The notes under the pieces were generated by a model. It was not told the DNA's origin, ran no database searches, and saw only the letters and a list, made by a program, of their open reading frames with translations. The translations under genes were made by a program, and so were the position numbers. From Dysgonomonas sp. PF1-14 (GTDB taxonomy: Bacteria; Bacteroidota; Bacteroidia; Bacteroidales; Dysgonomonadaceae): DNA of 64,000 bases. Each line of letters starts with the position of its first letter. The stretch's first letter is position 1. The DNA is taken from the NCBI RefSeq assembly GCF_029892965.1, contig NZ_JARXWN010000004.1:238616-302615 (forward strand). Direction: 5' to 3'. Shown here in pieces: positions 15,124 to 24,124 of the stretch.

Positions 15124-15759
15124 ATGAACAATATAGATGAACTTGTGGTAGAAAAACCAATGGAACAAGATTTACAACTGACTATACAAATTGCCAATGA
15201 GGGACATCTGACCTATGTGCAAACTATACTGGATACCATAGAAGCTGCCGCTAAAGTGAGGGGTACGGGTATTGCCAAAAGAAGCCCTGGATATCTGGAG
15301 CTGAAAATAAAAGAAGGTAAAGCTATTATTGCCCTTATGGGGGATGAGTTTGCCGGATTCTGTTATATCGAATCGTGGGGTAATAAGCAATTCGTTGCCA
15401 ACTCGGGACTGATAGTCGTTGAGAAATTCAGACAGCATGGGCTAGCCAAAAAAATCAAGCAGCATGCCTTTTCGCTGGCAAGGGCGATGTTCCCAACAGC
15501 CAAAGTTTTCGGTCTGACTTCGGGTGCCGCCGTAATGAAAATAAATACAGAACTGGGTTATGTTCCGGTGACATTCGCACAACTTACCGATGACGAATCA
15601 TTCTGGCGAGGTTGTCAGGGCTGTGTCAATTATGATATACTTACACGTACCGACCGTAAATATTGTATCTGTACAGCTATGCTTTTCGATCCGGATAAGC
15701 AGAAAGATAAGAAAGAAATAAAAGACCTTATAAAAGATTTAAAGAAACAATTAAAATGA
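15124..15759 (+). CDS. GNAT acyltransferase of arginine operon
   Basis: This protein of about 211 residues (ATG at 15124; a GTG at 15109 overlapping the argR stop is an alternative) is a GNAT N-acyltransferase. The acyl-CoA loop is RQHGLAKKI after GLIVVEKF. A Cys-rich tail (RGCQGC...KYCICTAM) may bind a metal. It lies between argR and argG and overlaps argG by 4 bp. The operon has no classical argA or argJ in view, so I infer that this enzyme catalyses the first step, glutamate N-acylation. Bacteroides is known to use N-succinyl intermediates, so the donor could be acetyl- or succinyl-CoA. Confidence 0.8.
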   Translation: MNNIDELVVEKPMEQDLQLTIQIANEGHLTYVQTILDTIEAAAKVRGTGIAKRSPGYLELKIKEGKAIIALMGDEFAGFCYIESWGNKQFVANSGLIVVEKFRQHGLAKKIKQHAFSLARAMFPTAKVFGLTSGAAVMKINTELGYVPVTFAQLTDDESFWRGCQGCVNYDILTRTDRKYCICTAMLFDPDKQKDKKEIKDLIKDLKKQLK

Positions 15760-16961
15760 AAAAGAAAGTTGTTTTAGCATTTAGTGGAGGACTCGATACA
15801 TCGTTTTGTGCAAAATACCTGTCAGCCGATCTTGGTTATGAAGTATATACTGCAATAGCAAATACAGGAGGGTTTACACAGGAAGAACTGGCCGTAATAG
15901 AAGAAAAGGCCTATAAGTTGGGTGCCGCAAAGCATATCAGCCTCGATATTACACAGGAATACTACGAAAAGAGTATAAAATATATGATCTTCGGTAATGT
16001 ACTTCGCAACGGTACATATCCTATCTCGGTGAGTTCTGAGCGTATTTTTCAGGCGATTGCTATTATCAATTACGCAAAGGAAATTGGTGCAGATGCCGTA
16101 GCTCATGGCAGTACAGGTGCTGGAAACGATCAGGTACGCTTCGACCTGACTTTTGATGTGCTGGCACCGGGCATAGAAATAATTACGCCTACGCGTGATA
16201 TGTTGCTTACACGTGAGTATGAAATCAACTATCTGAAAGAGCATGGATATGAAGCCGACTTCACGAAGATGGAATATTCTATAAACAAAGGTCTCTGGGG
16301 TACTAGCATCGGAGGAAAAGAAACGTTGAAATCCGAACAAACCCTGCCGGAAGAAGCTTATCCATCCCAATTAAAAAAGGAAGGGAAAGAAACCCTTACC
16401 ATAAATTTCGAAGAAGGGGAGATTGCAGCTATAAATGGAGTTGCCTATACCGATAAGGTGAAAGCTATCCAGAAGATAGAAGAAATAACATCGGCCTATG
16501 CCATCGGGCGCGATATGCACATCGGTGATACAATCATCGGAATTAAAGGGCGTGTAGGTTTTGAAGCCGCTGCGCCGTTAGTTATTATCAATGCGCACAA
16601 GATGCTGGAGAAACATACGCTGACTAAGTGGCAACAATACTGGAAAGAGCAGGTAGGCAACTGGTATGGAATGTTTCTTCATGAAGCGCAATATCTCGAA
16701 CCTGTAATGCGTGATATAGAGGCAATGCTTGAAAGTTCGCAGCGTAATGTAACAGGCAAGGTCATTATAGAACTGCATCCTTACCGCTATGTGCTTGTCG
16801 GAGTAGAAAGCAATTTCGATCTGATGAAAGCTGACTTCGGAGAATACGGAGAGGTGAACAAAGCATGGACATCTGACGATGCTAAAGGATTTACCAAGAT
16901 ATATGCTATGACGAATAAGATATATCATAGTGTGCAAAACCGTAATAAAACTATAGAGTAA
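15756..16961 (+). CDS. argG: Argininosuccinate synthase
   Basis: This 401-residue enzyme joins citrulline and aspartate with ATP to form argininosuccinate. The ATP pyrophosphatase loop is SGGLDTS (10-16). Other family blocks are AHGSTGAGNDQVRFD, TPTRDMLLTREYEINYL and NKGLWGTSIGGKE. Length is normal. It overlaps the acyltransferase gene by 4 bp (ATGA), implying coupled translation. A weak GTGTG-type hairpin lies in the 61 bp before argC. Confidence 0.97.
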   Translation: MKKKVVLAFSGGLDTSFCAKYLSADLGYEVYTAIANTGGFTQEELAVIEEKAYKLGAAKHISLDITQEYYEKSIKYMIFGNVLRNGTYPISVSSERIFQAIAIINYAKEIGADAVAHGSTGAGNDQVRFDLTFDVLAPGIEIITPTRDMLLTREYEINYLKEHGYEADFTKMEYSINKGLWGTSIGGKETLKSEQTLPEEAYPSQLKKEGKETLTINFEEGEIAAINGVAYTDKVKAIQKIEEITSAYAIGRDMHIGDTIIGIKGRVGFEAAAPLVIINAHKMLEKHTLTKWQQYWKEQVGNWYGMFLHEAQYLEPVMRDIEAMLESSQRNVTGKVIIELHPYRYVLVGVESNFDLMKADFGEYGEVNKAWTSDDAKGFTKIYAMTNKIYHSVQNRNKTIE

Positions 16962-17022
16962 TTTTATTAAACACAGAGTAACACACTCCTTTTATTCTGT
17001 GGTTAATAAAAAATATGAATTT

Positions 17023-17991
17023 ATGATTAAAGCAGGAATTATAGGCGGAGCCGGATATACAGCCGGTGAGCTGATCAGAATATTACTAAACCACCCGCAA
17101 GTACAACTGATATTTGTAAACAGTACCAGTAATGCAGGCAATAGGCTGTCTGACGTACATGGCGGATTATTGGGCGAGACCGATATGCGGTTTACCGATC
17201 AGTTGCCTTACGATAAAATAGATGTGCTCTTTTTCTGCACCGCACATGGTGATACAAAGAAGTTTATGGAGGCTAATGATGTGCCCAAGAATCTGAAGAT
17301 AATAGACTTGTCTACCGATTATCGTCACAAGGCGGAAGGCAATAACTTCATCTATGGACTACCGGAACTCAATAAAGAGCAGATAAAGAAATCGTCTTAT
17401 ATAGCCAATCCCGGTTGTTTTGCTACAGCTATTCAGTTGGCATTGCTACCATTGGCGAAGGCTGATCAATTGAATGCCGAGATTCATGTGAATGCTATAA
17501 CAGGCTCTACAGGTGCAGGAGTAAAACCTTCGGCTACATCCCATTTCAGTTGGCGCGAGAATAATATATCAGTATATAAAGCATTCGAGCATCAGCACCT
17601 GACCGAGATAAAACAGTCACTGACGCAGCTACAAGGGAACTTCGATCAGGAGCTGAACTTCATACCTGTCAGAGGAAACTTTACCAGAGGTATCTTTGCT
17701 ACGATTTACCTCAATTACAGCGGAACGTTGGAAGATGCAGAAAAGCTATATGCCGATTTCTATAAAGACAGCCCGTTTGTTGTTGTAACCGATCAGAACC
17801 CTGATCTGAAACAAGTGGTGAATACCAATAAGTGTGTATTACATCTCGAAAAACATGGGAATAAACTGCTTATTCTCTCATGTATAGATAATCTCGTGAA
17901 AGGAGCTTCAGGGCAGGCTGTACAGAATATGAACCTGATCTTTGGTTTGGAAGAAACCGAAGGTTTGAAGTTGAAAGCAAGCGCATTCTAA
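17023..17991 (+). CDS. argC: N-acyl-gamma-glutamyl-phosphate reductase
   Basis: This 322-residue NADPH-dependent enzyme reduces N-acylglutamyl phosphate to the semialdehyde. The nucleotide-binding motif is GIIGGAGYTAGEL at the N-terminus and the catalytic Cys is in NPGCFATA (C132). The frame extends upstream to a GTG at 16999, but the family begins at MIKAGIIGG, so ATG 17023 is used. The argB and ornithine carbamoyltransferase genes are not adjacent and must lie elsewhere. Confidence 0.96.
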   Translation: MIKAGIIGGAGYTAGELIRILLNHPQVQLIFVNSTSNAGNRLSDVHGGLLGETDMRFTDQLPYDKIDVLFFCTAHGDTKKFMEANDVPKNLKIIDLSTDYRHKAEGNNFIYGLPELNKEQIKKSSYIANPGCFATAIQLALLPLAKADQLNAEIHVNAITGSTGAGVKPSATSHFSWRENNISVYKAFEHQHLTEIKQSLTQLQGNFDQELNFIPVRGNFTRGIFATIYLNYSGTLEDAEKLYADFYKDSPFVVVTDQNPDLKQVVNTNKCVLHLEKHGNKLLILSCIDNLVKGASGQAVQNMNLIFGLEETEGLKLKASAF

Positions 17992-17994
17992 AAA

Positions 17995-18501
17995 ATGAAA
18001 GAACTTAGTTCGCAAGACATAGTAAAAATCAAAGAAGAGAAGAAAGTCGGCTATGTATTTCCCTTTCTTATTCTCGGTGCAGGGCTTCTTTTTGATGTTG
18101 TGTATTATTTTATGTCTGCTGAACTAAACCTGTTTATAGTAGCATTGAATAGTGGTATTGTAGCCCTTTGCTTACTCATCGAGTATCTTATCAATCGTAA
18201 TTACAATAAGGATATAGAATCCGGTGTAAAACAAATCGAACAAGGAAAGATACAGGATAAAGAACGGTCGAGAAGCTATGAGAGTGGTAGTGGTAATTTG
18301 TATATCCCTATTATTGGAGATATATTTCCACGACTGTGGGGTAGTCATCCCAAATCTTCACTTATCTATTATCTGACAATTAATAATATCAGATATCAGG
18401 CTGATGAAGACGTTTATAATAAAGTCGACGTTGGAGATGAGATAGAGATGTATTTTACAACCTCTAGCCATATTTTGCTCGGATTTGGAGAAAAGGTTTA
18501 G
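17995..18501 (+). CDS. Hypothetical membrane protein in arginine operon
   Basis: This 168-residue protein has two adjacent membrane helices (about residues 17-37 and 44-65) followed by a soluble domain with no recognised family. It starts 3 bp after argC, so it is co-transcribed, but nothing links it to arginine chemistry. A cytosolic C-terminal domain is inferred from positive charges after helix 2. Confidence 0.75.
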   Translation: MKELSSQDIVKIKEEKKVGYVFPFLILGAGLLFDVVYYFMSAELNLFIVALNSGIVALCLLIEYLINRNYNKDIESGVKQIEQGKIQDKERSRSYESGSGNLYIPIIGDIFPRLWGSHPKSSLIYYLTINNIRYQADEDVYNKVDVGDEIEMYFTTSSHILLGFGEKV

Positions 18502-18602
18502 AAGCTAATGTTTTACTATCAAAAGGAAAAACTTATAAGATTTATATGGAAATCTAGCGCATATTTCCTCTAGAAGATATAAACCTTATAATACAGAAGC
18601 AT

Positions 18603-19937
18603 ATGAAATTTGAAGTAGATAACCAAACCAGAAGAGACCTCGAAATCTTTGGTACCGTCAAAGGGGGAATGTCGGTAGTCAGTTTATTCGATTTTACCGT
18701 ATGCATAGGCGGACGGCGGAAGTTATACAACTTTCTGTCCGAACCACTTACCGATGTGCATAAGATAACTGAGCGGAAGAACAGTATTGCCTTCTTTCAG
18801 CAACACTTGCCGTCGGGGCTCGATGTTGATAAGAACTCACTGGACTTTACCGAATATTATCTGCGTCATAGTAGCCTGTCGTCGAAGCCTATATCCAAGC
18901 TTAGAGCCTTCGAGAAGAAGATTATGAGCAAAATATATCCCAGTAATGAATATTATATGGTGGAGACAGGTGTAAGTGCAACTGTAGAACTACTCAAAGC
19001 CATACACAAGTTTTCTCTTCTGTTGGATGAGAAAGCTCGCGAATATGACTGCCCGCAATATCTGCTCGATCATAACAAAACGGTAAAAGGCCTGCTGTCT
19101 CAACCCGCATATAGCCGGATGATCAAAACAAAAAGGCTTAAAGCTTATGATATTACCGACTTCGATTATGTATTCCGTTATACAAATAGAGACGATGTCC
19201 TGTTCTTTCTGGAGCTTGTATATGAATACGACGCATTCTTGGCAATAGCCAAAGCAGCAGGTAAATATAAGCTGTCGTATCCCGAAGTAGTGCCCGAAAC
19301 GGAGAATTGTCTCGAAATAGAAGACCTGTTTCACCCCTTTGTCGATGGCGCGATTGCCAACAATATACAGTTTGACAATACATCGAACCTGCTCTTTATA
19401 TCGGGGCCTAATATGGCAGGCAAATCTACTTTTCTCAAGGCTCTAGGAGTTTCCGTTTATCTGGCGCATGCAGGATTCCCTGTTCCGGCTTCAAAAATGA
19501 AGCTGAGTGTGTTGTCCGGCTTGTCCACTACCATTAATATATCCGATAACCTTGCTTCGGGCTATAGCCACTTCTATGCCGAAGTGATGCGCATAAAAGA
19601 AGTAGCCCAGAAACTGAAGACTAACAAAAACATGCTGGTGCTGTTCGATGAACTGTTCAGAGGTACCAACGTAAAAGATGCTTATGACGGTACGCTGGCT
19701 ATCGTTTCTGCATTTGCACAAATCAGGACGTCTTTCTTTGTTATATCCACTCATATCGTAGAAGTAGCACGCGAATTGGAAGTAGAGAAGAATATACAGT
19801 TCTGTTACTTCGATATTCAGGAAAAGGATGGGCATCCTGTCTACACCTACAAGCTGCGAAAAGGCGTATCCGAAGTCCGGCTTGGTATGTATATTATCCG
19901 CAAAGAAGGATTGATAGAATTGATAAAAGATCTTTAA
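18603..19937 (+). CDS. MutS-related ATPase
   Basis: This 444-residue protein has only the core (~20-215) and ATPase regions of MutS. Walker A is GPNMAGKST (268-276), and LVLFDELFRGTN is the Walker B region. The mismatch-recognition domain I and connector are missing, and there is no Smr domain, so it is not the housekeeping MutS. Such short MutS homologues are common in Bacteroidetes and their substrate is unknown. It lies 101 bp after the membrane gene and 14 bp before argD. Confidence 0.88.
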   Translation: MKFEVDNQTRRDLEIFGTVKGGMSVVSLFDFTVCIGGRRKLYNFLSEPLTDVHKITERKNSIAFFQQHLPSGLDVDKNSLDFTEYYLRHSSLSSKPISKLRAFEKKIMSKIYPSNEYYMVETGVSATVELLKAIHKFSLLLDEKAREYDCPQYLLDHNKTVKGLLSQPAYSRMIKTKRLKAYDITDFDYVFRYTNRDDVLFFLELVYEYDAFLAIAKAAGKYKLSYPEVVPETENCLEIEDLFHPFVDGAIANNIQFDNTSNLLFISGPNMAGKSTFLKALGVSVYLAHAGFPVPASKMKLSVLSGLSTTINISDNLASGYSHFYAEVMRIKEVAQKLKTNKNMLVLFDELFRGTNVKDAYDGTLAIVSAFAQIRTSFFVISTHIVEVARELEVEKNIQFCYFDIQEKDGHPVYTYKLRKGVSEVRLGMYIIRKEGLIELIKDL

Positions 19938-19951
19938 ATAAAAGCTTAATA

Positions 19952-21073
19952 ATGAAACTATTTGATGTATTTCCGCTATTCGATCTTAATATCGTAGAAG
20001 GAAAAGGCTGTTATGTGTACGATGACAAAGGAAACGAGTATCTCGATCTCTATGGCGGTCATGCCGTTATATCTGTCGGACATACGCATCCTTACTATGT
20101 GGCAAAGCTGACTGAACAACTCAATAAGATTGGATTCTATTCCAATTCTGTAATCAATGAACTGCAAAAGGAAGTCGCCCAAAAACTTGGTGAGCAGTGC
20201 GGTTATCCCGACTATTTCCTGTTCATGGTTAATTCGGGTGCCGAAGCAAACGAGAATGCTATAAAACTGGCTTCGTTCCATAACGGACGCAAGAAAGTAT
20301 TGGCATTCCGCAAAGCATTTCATGGCAGGACATCGGCTACAGTTGCAGCTACAGACAGCCCGGCTTATTTAGCCCCTGTAAATCTCAATGCCAACTATGT
20401 GTTTGCACCTTTCAACGATATAGATTTTGTAAAGAAAGAACTGGCGACCGGCGAATACTCATCAGTTATCATAGAGGGTATTCAAGGTGTGGCAGGCATA
20501 CAGATTCCGCACGACGATTTTCTGAAAGAACTGCGAAAAGTGTGTACCGAAACGGGAACTATCCTGATCCTTGACGAAATACAATCAGGTTACGGACGTA
20601 GCGGCAAATTCTTTGCCCATCAGTATGCCGGAATCGAAGCAGACCTTATTACGGTAGCAAAAGGTATCGGTAACGGATTCCCAATGTCAGCCGTATTGAT
20701 AAACCCTATGTTCAAAGCCGTTTACGGACAACTGGGAACTACCTTTGGCGGAAATCATCTGGCTTGCGCTGCTGCTATTGCCGTTCTGGATATTATGAAG
20801 AACGAAAACCTGATAGAAAATGCCTATACAGTGGGTGAATTTCTGATGCAGGAACTTCGGAAAATACCACAGATAAAAGAAGTGCGCGGACGCGGGCTTA
20901 TGATCGGTATGGAATTTGATGAACCGATAAAGGAAAAGCGCAGTAAACTATTGTTCGAAGAAAAGGTATTTACCGGAGCTACCGGAACGCATGTATTCCG
21001 CTTGTTGCCACCGTTGTGCCTCACTATAGAGCAAGCTGAGGTCTTCCTTGAAAGATTTAAGAAGGTGCTGTAA
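19952..21073 (+). CDS. argD: N-acylornithine aminotransferase
   Basis: This 373-residue class III PLP aminotransferase converts N-acyl-glutamate semialdehyde to N-acylornithine. Motifs are NSGAEANENAIKLA, ILDEIQSGYGRSG (PLP-contacting Asp208) and the PLP lysine in VAKGIGNG (K237). Presence in the arginine operon supports this over other omega-aminotransferase roles. It is the last gene of the operon and converges on a minus-strand gene only 6 bp away. Confidence 0.93.
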   Translation: MKLFDVFPLFDLNIVEGKGCYVYDDKGNEYLDLYGGHAVISVGHTHPYYVAKLTEQLNKIGFYSNSVINELQKEVAQKLGEQCGYPDYFLFMVNSGAEANENAIKLASFHNGRKKVLAFRKAFHGRTSATVAATDSPAYLAPVNLNANYVFAPFNDIDFVKKELATGEYSSVIIEGIQGVAGIQIPHDDFLKELRKVCTETGTILILDEIQSGYGRSGKFFAHQYAGIEADLITVAKGIGNGFPMSAVLINPMFKAVYGQLGTTFGGNHLACAAAIAVLDIMKNENLIENAYTVGEFLMQELRKIPQIKEVRGRGLMIGMEFDEPIKEKRSKLLFEEKVFTGATGTHVFRLLPPLCLTIEQAEVFLERFKKVL

Positions 21074-21079
21074 CAGAGT

Positions 21080-21493
21080 CTATTGAGGAGGTGACAGGTA
21101 GATGAATGGCCACATGGGTATATTCCTCAGTATAAAATATATTGCGAGTATGGCAATGAAGATATAGCCTGTGTATACCGGAAAATTGAAGTATTTCAGA
21201 GCCTTCTCGCTTTTCAGTATGTACCTTTGGCATAGTATAAAGTACATGTACAGGAAAAAAGGCAATCCGATAATCATTATCAGATTATATCGCAAAGCAT
21301 TTAATATTTCTCCATGTATCAGGTAATAAAAGGCTCGCTGGCCACCACATCCGGGGCACTGTAAGCCTGTCAGCTCATGGAAACTGCATTGCTTGCTCCA
21401 TACATCGCCACTATTGCCGTAGTATGCATAGTAAATATAGCCTACAAGTATTGGCAGCGCGATAATGATAATACAAAGTATATACTTTTTCAT
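21080..21493 (-). CDS. DUF2752 membrane protein
   Basis: This 137-residue protein has a first helix (4-24), the DUF2752 hallmark TGLQCPGCGGQRAF, and two or three more helices. The function is unknown. It starts 7 bp after a strong terminator hairpin that follows the CD225-like gene, a pairing often seen in Bacteroidetes. Its expression would depend on read-through or a start within the hairpin region. Confidence 0.85.
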   Translation of the reverse strand: MKKYILCIIIIALPILVGYIYYAYYGNSGDVWSKQCSFHELTGLQCPGCGGQRAFYYLIHGEILNALRYNLIMIIGLPFFLYMYFILCQRYILKSEKALKYFNFPVYTGYIFIAILAIYFILRNIPMWPFIYLSPPQ

Positions 21494-21500
21494 AATAAAA

Positions 21501-21538
21501 AGAGAAAGGTAATCAACCTGGCTGAATTACCTTTCTCT
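21501..21538 (-). terminator. Terminator between CD225-like and DUF2752 genes
   Basis: AGAGAAAGGTAAT at 21501-21513 pairs perfectly with ATTACCTTTCTCT at 21526-21538, with a TTTTTATT tail on the minus strand. The tail runs into the start of the DUF2752 gene. Confidence 0.8.
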
Positions 21539-21559
21539 GCTTATCCTAAAATATTTTAA

Positions 21560-21943
21560 TTATTGTACCTGATCCAGAATTTGTTGATATTGATCTGTAA
21601 TTGCACTTAAGCCACCTGTGATAATCAGGAATATGAAGTAAAGCACATTCAATGCAAAGAAGCCCAGAGCTATAAAAGCTAGTATTCTTGCTGTTTTAGC
21701 CGATTTTTCAGCACCTTGGTAATCTCCCATAGTATATTTGGAATCTACCTGAGTAGAGAATACGATAGCTATAATACCAAGTATAAGCCCTATACAGCAT
21801 GGAGAACATAGTCCCAACACTGTGGATACAATAGACAATACAAGGTTGTTATCAGGTTTAGTAGGCATATAGTCCTGATTTTGTGTAGATTGGTAAGATG
21901 AAGAGAACTGAGTTCCTTGTTCTTCTTGGTTAAATTCTGACAT
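21560..21943 (-). CDS. CD225/dispanin-like small membrane protein
   Basis: This 127-residue protein has a Gln/Ser-rich soluble N-terminus and two helices. The first region has PDNNLVLSIVSTVLGLCSPCCIGLILGIIAI and is followed by the small loop (Y..GDYQGAEKSAKTAR) typical of CD225/DUF4190-type proteins. The second helix is about 93-112. The function is unknown. It is the first of a two-gene minus-strand set with DUF2752. Confidence 0.8.
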   Translation of the reverse strand: MSEFNQEEQGTQFSSSYQSTQNQDYMPTKPDNNLVLSIVSTVLGLCSPCCIGLILGIIAIVFSTQVDSKYTMGDYQGAEKSAKTARILAFIALGFFALNVLYFIFLIITGGLSAITDQYQQILDQVQ

Positions 21944-22061
21944 AATATATAGTTTTGATTAATAATTTTTATCAAAAATAAATATTATTTCAATACTTTG
22001 CTAAAAATAGATGAAATAATCTTCTTAAAAATGATATTATACTACTATTTTTGATCTAAAT

Positions 22062-22796
22062 ATGAAAAAGAAATATATCATATTCTTTTCAGTTGCCCTC
22101 GTATTATTAGCCTTCACAGCATACGGATTATATATAGGCTACTACAAAGGCTATATACGCATGAATTATCCCACTTTTGCAGATTATCCCGTACAAGGTA
22201 TTGATGTTTCGCATCATCAGGAAAAAATAGACTGGGGAAAACTTGATAAACAGGCTGTACAGTTTGCATTTATCAAGGCTACCGAAGGCGGTAACCACAA
22301 AGATTCCATGTTTCAGGAGAACTGGCGCGAGGCGCGGGATCATCAGATACTATCGGGAGCGTACCATTTCTTCACATTCTGCAAAGAAGGAGAGGAGCAG
22401 GCTCGCAATTATATCCACTATGTTCCGCGCGACAGCATAGACCTGCCGCCCATTATCGACCTCGAATACGGAGGAAATTGTCAGGAAGCCAATCGCAAAG
22501 AAGACCTGATACTGGAAATTACACGTTATCTCGAAATCATCGAAGATCACTATCAGCGTAAGGTCATTATATACACTACGAACGAGTTTTACCGTAATCA
22601 CTTGCAGAACCGTTTTCCTGACAACCCGATATGGATCAGGAACATTCTTTCCGAACCCAATCTGCCCGATGGACGCAAATGGACATTCTGGCAATTTGCC
22701 AATCGCGGACGGCTCGATGGTATCACTACACTGGTCGATCTGAATGCGTTTAATGGCAGTAGAGAGGAATTTGATAAAATGCTGTTGAAGCATTGA
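22062..22796 (+). CDS. GH25 lysozyme-like muramidase
   Basis: This 244-residue protein has an N-terminal signal anchor (6-27) and a glycoside hydrolase 25 domain. The signature GIDVSHHQ (D48) and the catalytic DLE pair (D133, E135) are present. FIKATEG and the closing WTFWQFA motif also match. It should cleave the N-acetylmuramyl glycosidic bond of peptidoglycan from the periplasmic face. It is a single gene with no partner. Length is normal for a catalytic domain alone. Confidence 0.93.
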   Translation: MKKKYIIFFSVALVLLAFTAYGLYIGYYKGYIRMNYPTFADYPVQGIDVSHHQEKIDWGKLDKQAVQFAFIKATEGGNHKDSMFQENWREARDHQILSGAYHFFTFCKEGEEQARNYIHYVPRDSIDLPPIIDLEYGGNCQEANRKEDLILEITRYLEIIEDHYQRKVIIYTTNEFYRNHLQNRFPDNPIWIRNILSEPNLPDGRKWTFWQFANRGRLDGITTLVDLNAFNGSREEFDKMLLKH

Positions 22797-22870
22797 TCAA
22801 ATTGTTTTATCCGAATATGTCAAAGAACTTTTTTGTATATTACTTTTCTATAGGTCTATGCTGTTTCTAT

Positions 22871-23314
22871 TTAAGGTATTACCTCAACAATAAAGTAATA
22901 AATAAAAAGTGCAAATCGTGGTAAATTACCACTAGCAGCTGTTACTATGAAGCAATAAAGCACAAGAGGTAACAGTACTAAACTATAGCCACCGGCAGCA
23001 TTAAATATCCATTTGTGATAGACTGATAGCTCTCTTTTCCTGTAAGTAAATAAAGTAATTATACTTGTAATTATCGGAGCAATAAACAATAGAAAAAATA
23101 TACTTATTAATAATAGACCAGATACCTTCCAAAATATGCCTGTAAGTATAATAAGTAAAAGCCCTCCATAGATGAAGAATAGAAAGAATAAACGAATATA
23201 CGGAACCGAATCTACTTCAAACTGCATCTTCGTCACCAGCTTTATATAAAGTACTAATCCCGCTATTGGTATCACGAAATAGATTAATATTGGTATTACG
23301 TAAATAGTGTCCAT
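22871..23314 (-). CDS. Hypothetical membrane protein, paralogue A
   Basis: This 147-residue protein has four hydrophobic segments and no known family. It is clearly paralogous to 23394-23768: both open with I.PILIYFVIPI.GL, both have VDSVPY...FFLF.IYGGLLLIILT, and both have a VYHKWI-like segment. Gene and upstream region are duplicated together. This copy has a longer C-terminal tail. Confidence 0.7.
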   Translation of the reverse strand: MDTIYVIPILIYFVIPIAGLVLYIKLVTKMQFEVDSVPYIRLFFLFFIYGGLLLIILTGIFWKVSGLLLISIFFLLFIAPIITSIITLFTYRKRELSVYHKWIFNAAGGYSLVLLPLVLYCFIVTAASGNLPRFALFIYYFIVEVIP

Positions 23315-23350
23315 TATTTTAATATGTTTTATTTATCTAATAGCTGTATA

Positions 23351-23395
23351 TTTTAACTAAAAAGTAATGAAAGTAACGGATTTGCATTGTTTTTC
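23351..23395. repeat. TTTTAACTAAAA dispersed repeat, copy A
   Basis: TTTTAACTAAAAAGTAATGAAAGTAACGGATTTGCAT matches 23974-24014 and, partly, 23801-23819 and the inverse copy at 59948-59977. It lies just upstream of paralogue A. Confidence 0.55.
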
Positions 23396-23768
23396 ATGAT
23401 ACAATGAGACAAAAGATGGAAACCGGCAATAACAATGGGAAATATGCAATAGCAGCATAGTATATCCATTTGTGGCAAACCGAATAGTCATACTTAATAA
23501 AGAAAACGATCAGACCGGCAACTATTGGAGCATATAAACCCTGAAATAGTGCAGCCGATAATAATAATTTCGACCAGCTCCAAAATACAGAAGTAAGAAT
23601 GATGAGCAAAAGCCCTCCATAGATCATAAATAGGAAGAAGATGCTGAAATACGGAACAGAATCTATTTTAGCTTTCAGACCTTTTACCAATATTATATAA
23701 GTCGCTAATCCCACTATTGGTATTACGAAGTAGATCAGTATTGGGATTATATAAATTGAGTCCATCAT
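23394..23768 (-). CDS. Hypothetical membrane protein, paralogue B
   Basis: This 124-residue four-helix protein is a paralogue of the one at 22871-23314 and is shorter at the C-terminus. Both possible starts (MMD) fit. It has an upstream copy of the ATTTTAACTAAAATGTAAC repeat, as does its paralogue, so the duplication unit is about 500 bp. Function unknown. Confidence 0.7.
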   Translation of the reverse strand: MMDSIYIIPILIYFVIPIVGLATYIILVKGLKAKIDSVPYFSIFFLFMIYGGLLLIILTSVFWSWSKLLLSAALFQGLYAPIVAGLIVFFIKYDYSVCHKWIYYAAIAYFPLLLPVSIFCLIVS

Positions 23769-23899
23769 TTTAATGTGTTTTATTTATTTGAGATCTGTGC
23801 ATTTTAACTAAAATGTAACTATTCAGTTAACAGTCAACAGTGAGCAGTCAACAACAGATACAAATTAGATTTTAGTTTACTATTCTGAGTTTTCCTCCC

Positions 23900-23925
23900 G
23901 TAGGGGCGAACCCATGTGTTCGCCC
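23900..23925. repeat. Solitary REP palindrome
   Basis: GTAGGGGCGAAC...GTTCGCCC is a palindrome of the same class as those at 2410/2446 and as the pair inside the REP transposase gene at 30265-30834. Confidence 0.65.
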
Positions 23926-24054
23926 GAAGATCGAATAAATGGACAAGGGCAATCCGCTGTTCCTACAATACCAATTTTAACTAAAATGTAACGAATGTAA
24001 TGGATTTGCATCATTTTTATTCTTTGTTACTTTCTCCTCTTGTTTTCTCTTTGT

Positions 24055-24084
24055 AGCCTCCCTTTAGGGAGGTTTGCGGGGTTG
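24055..24084. repeat. CCTCCC/GGGAGG palindromic repeat
   Basis: CCTCCCTTTAGGGAGG followed by GCGGGGTTG resembles the repeats at 1862 and 28998-29089. Confidence 0.5.
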
Positions 24085-24124
24085 CTTTTTATCCTTAAAT
24101 CTTATAGATAAAACTATCCGGAAA

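Larger units (their letters stand above)
23769..24124. other. Repeat-rich spacer without gene
   Basis: The 356 bp hold two copies of the TTTTAACTAAAATGTAAC repeat (23801-23819, 23974-24014), a REP palindrome (23900-23925), a CAGTCAACAGTGAGCAGTCAAC short direct repeat near 23826, and a CCTCCC/GGGAGG repeat (24055-24084). No coding region is supported. Confidence 0.6.
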
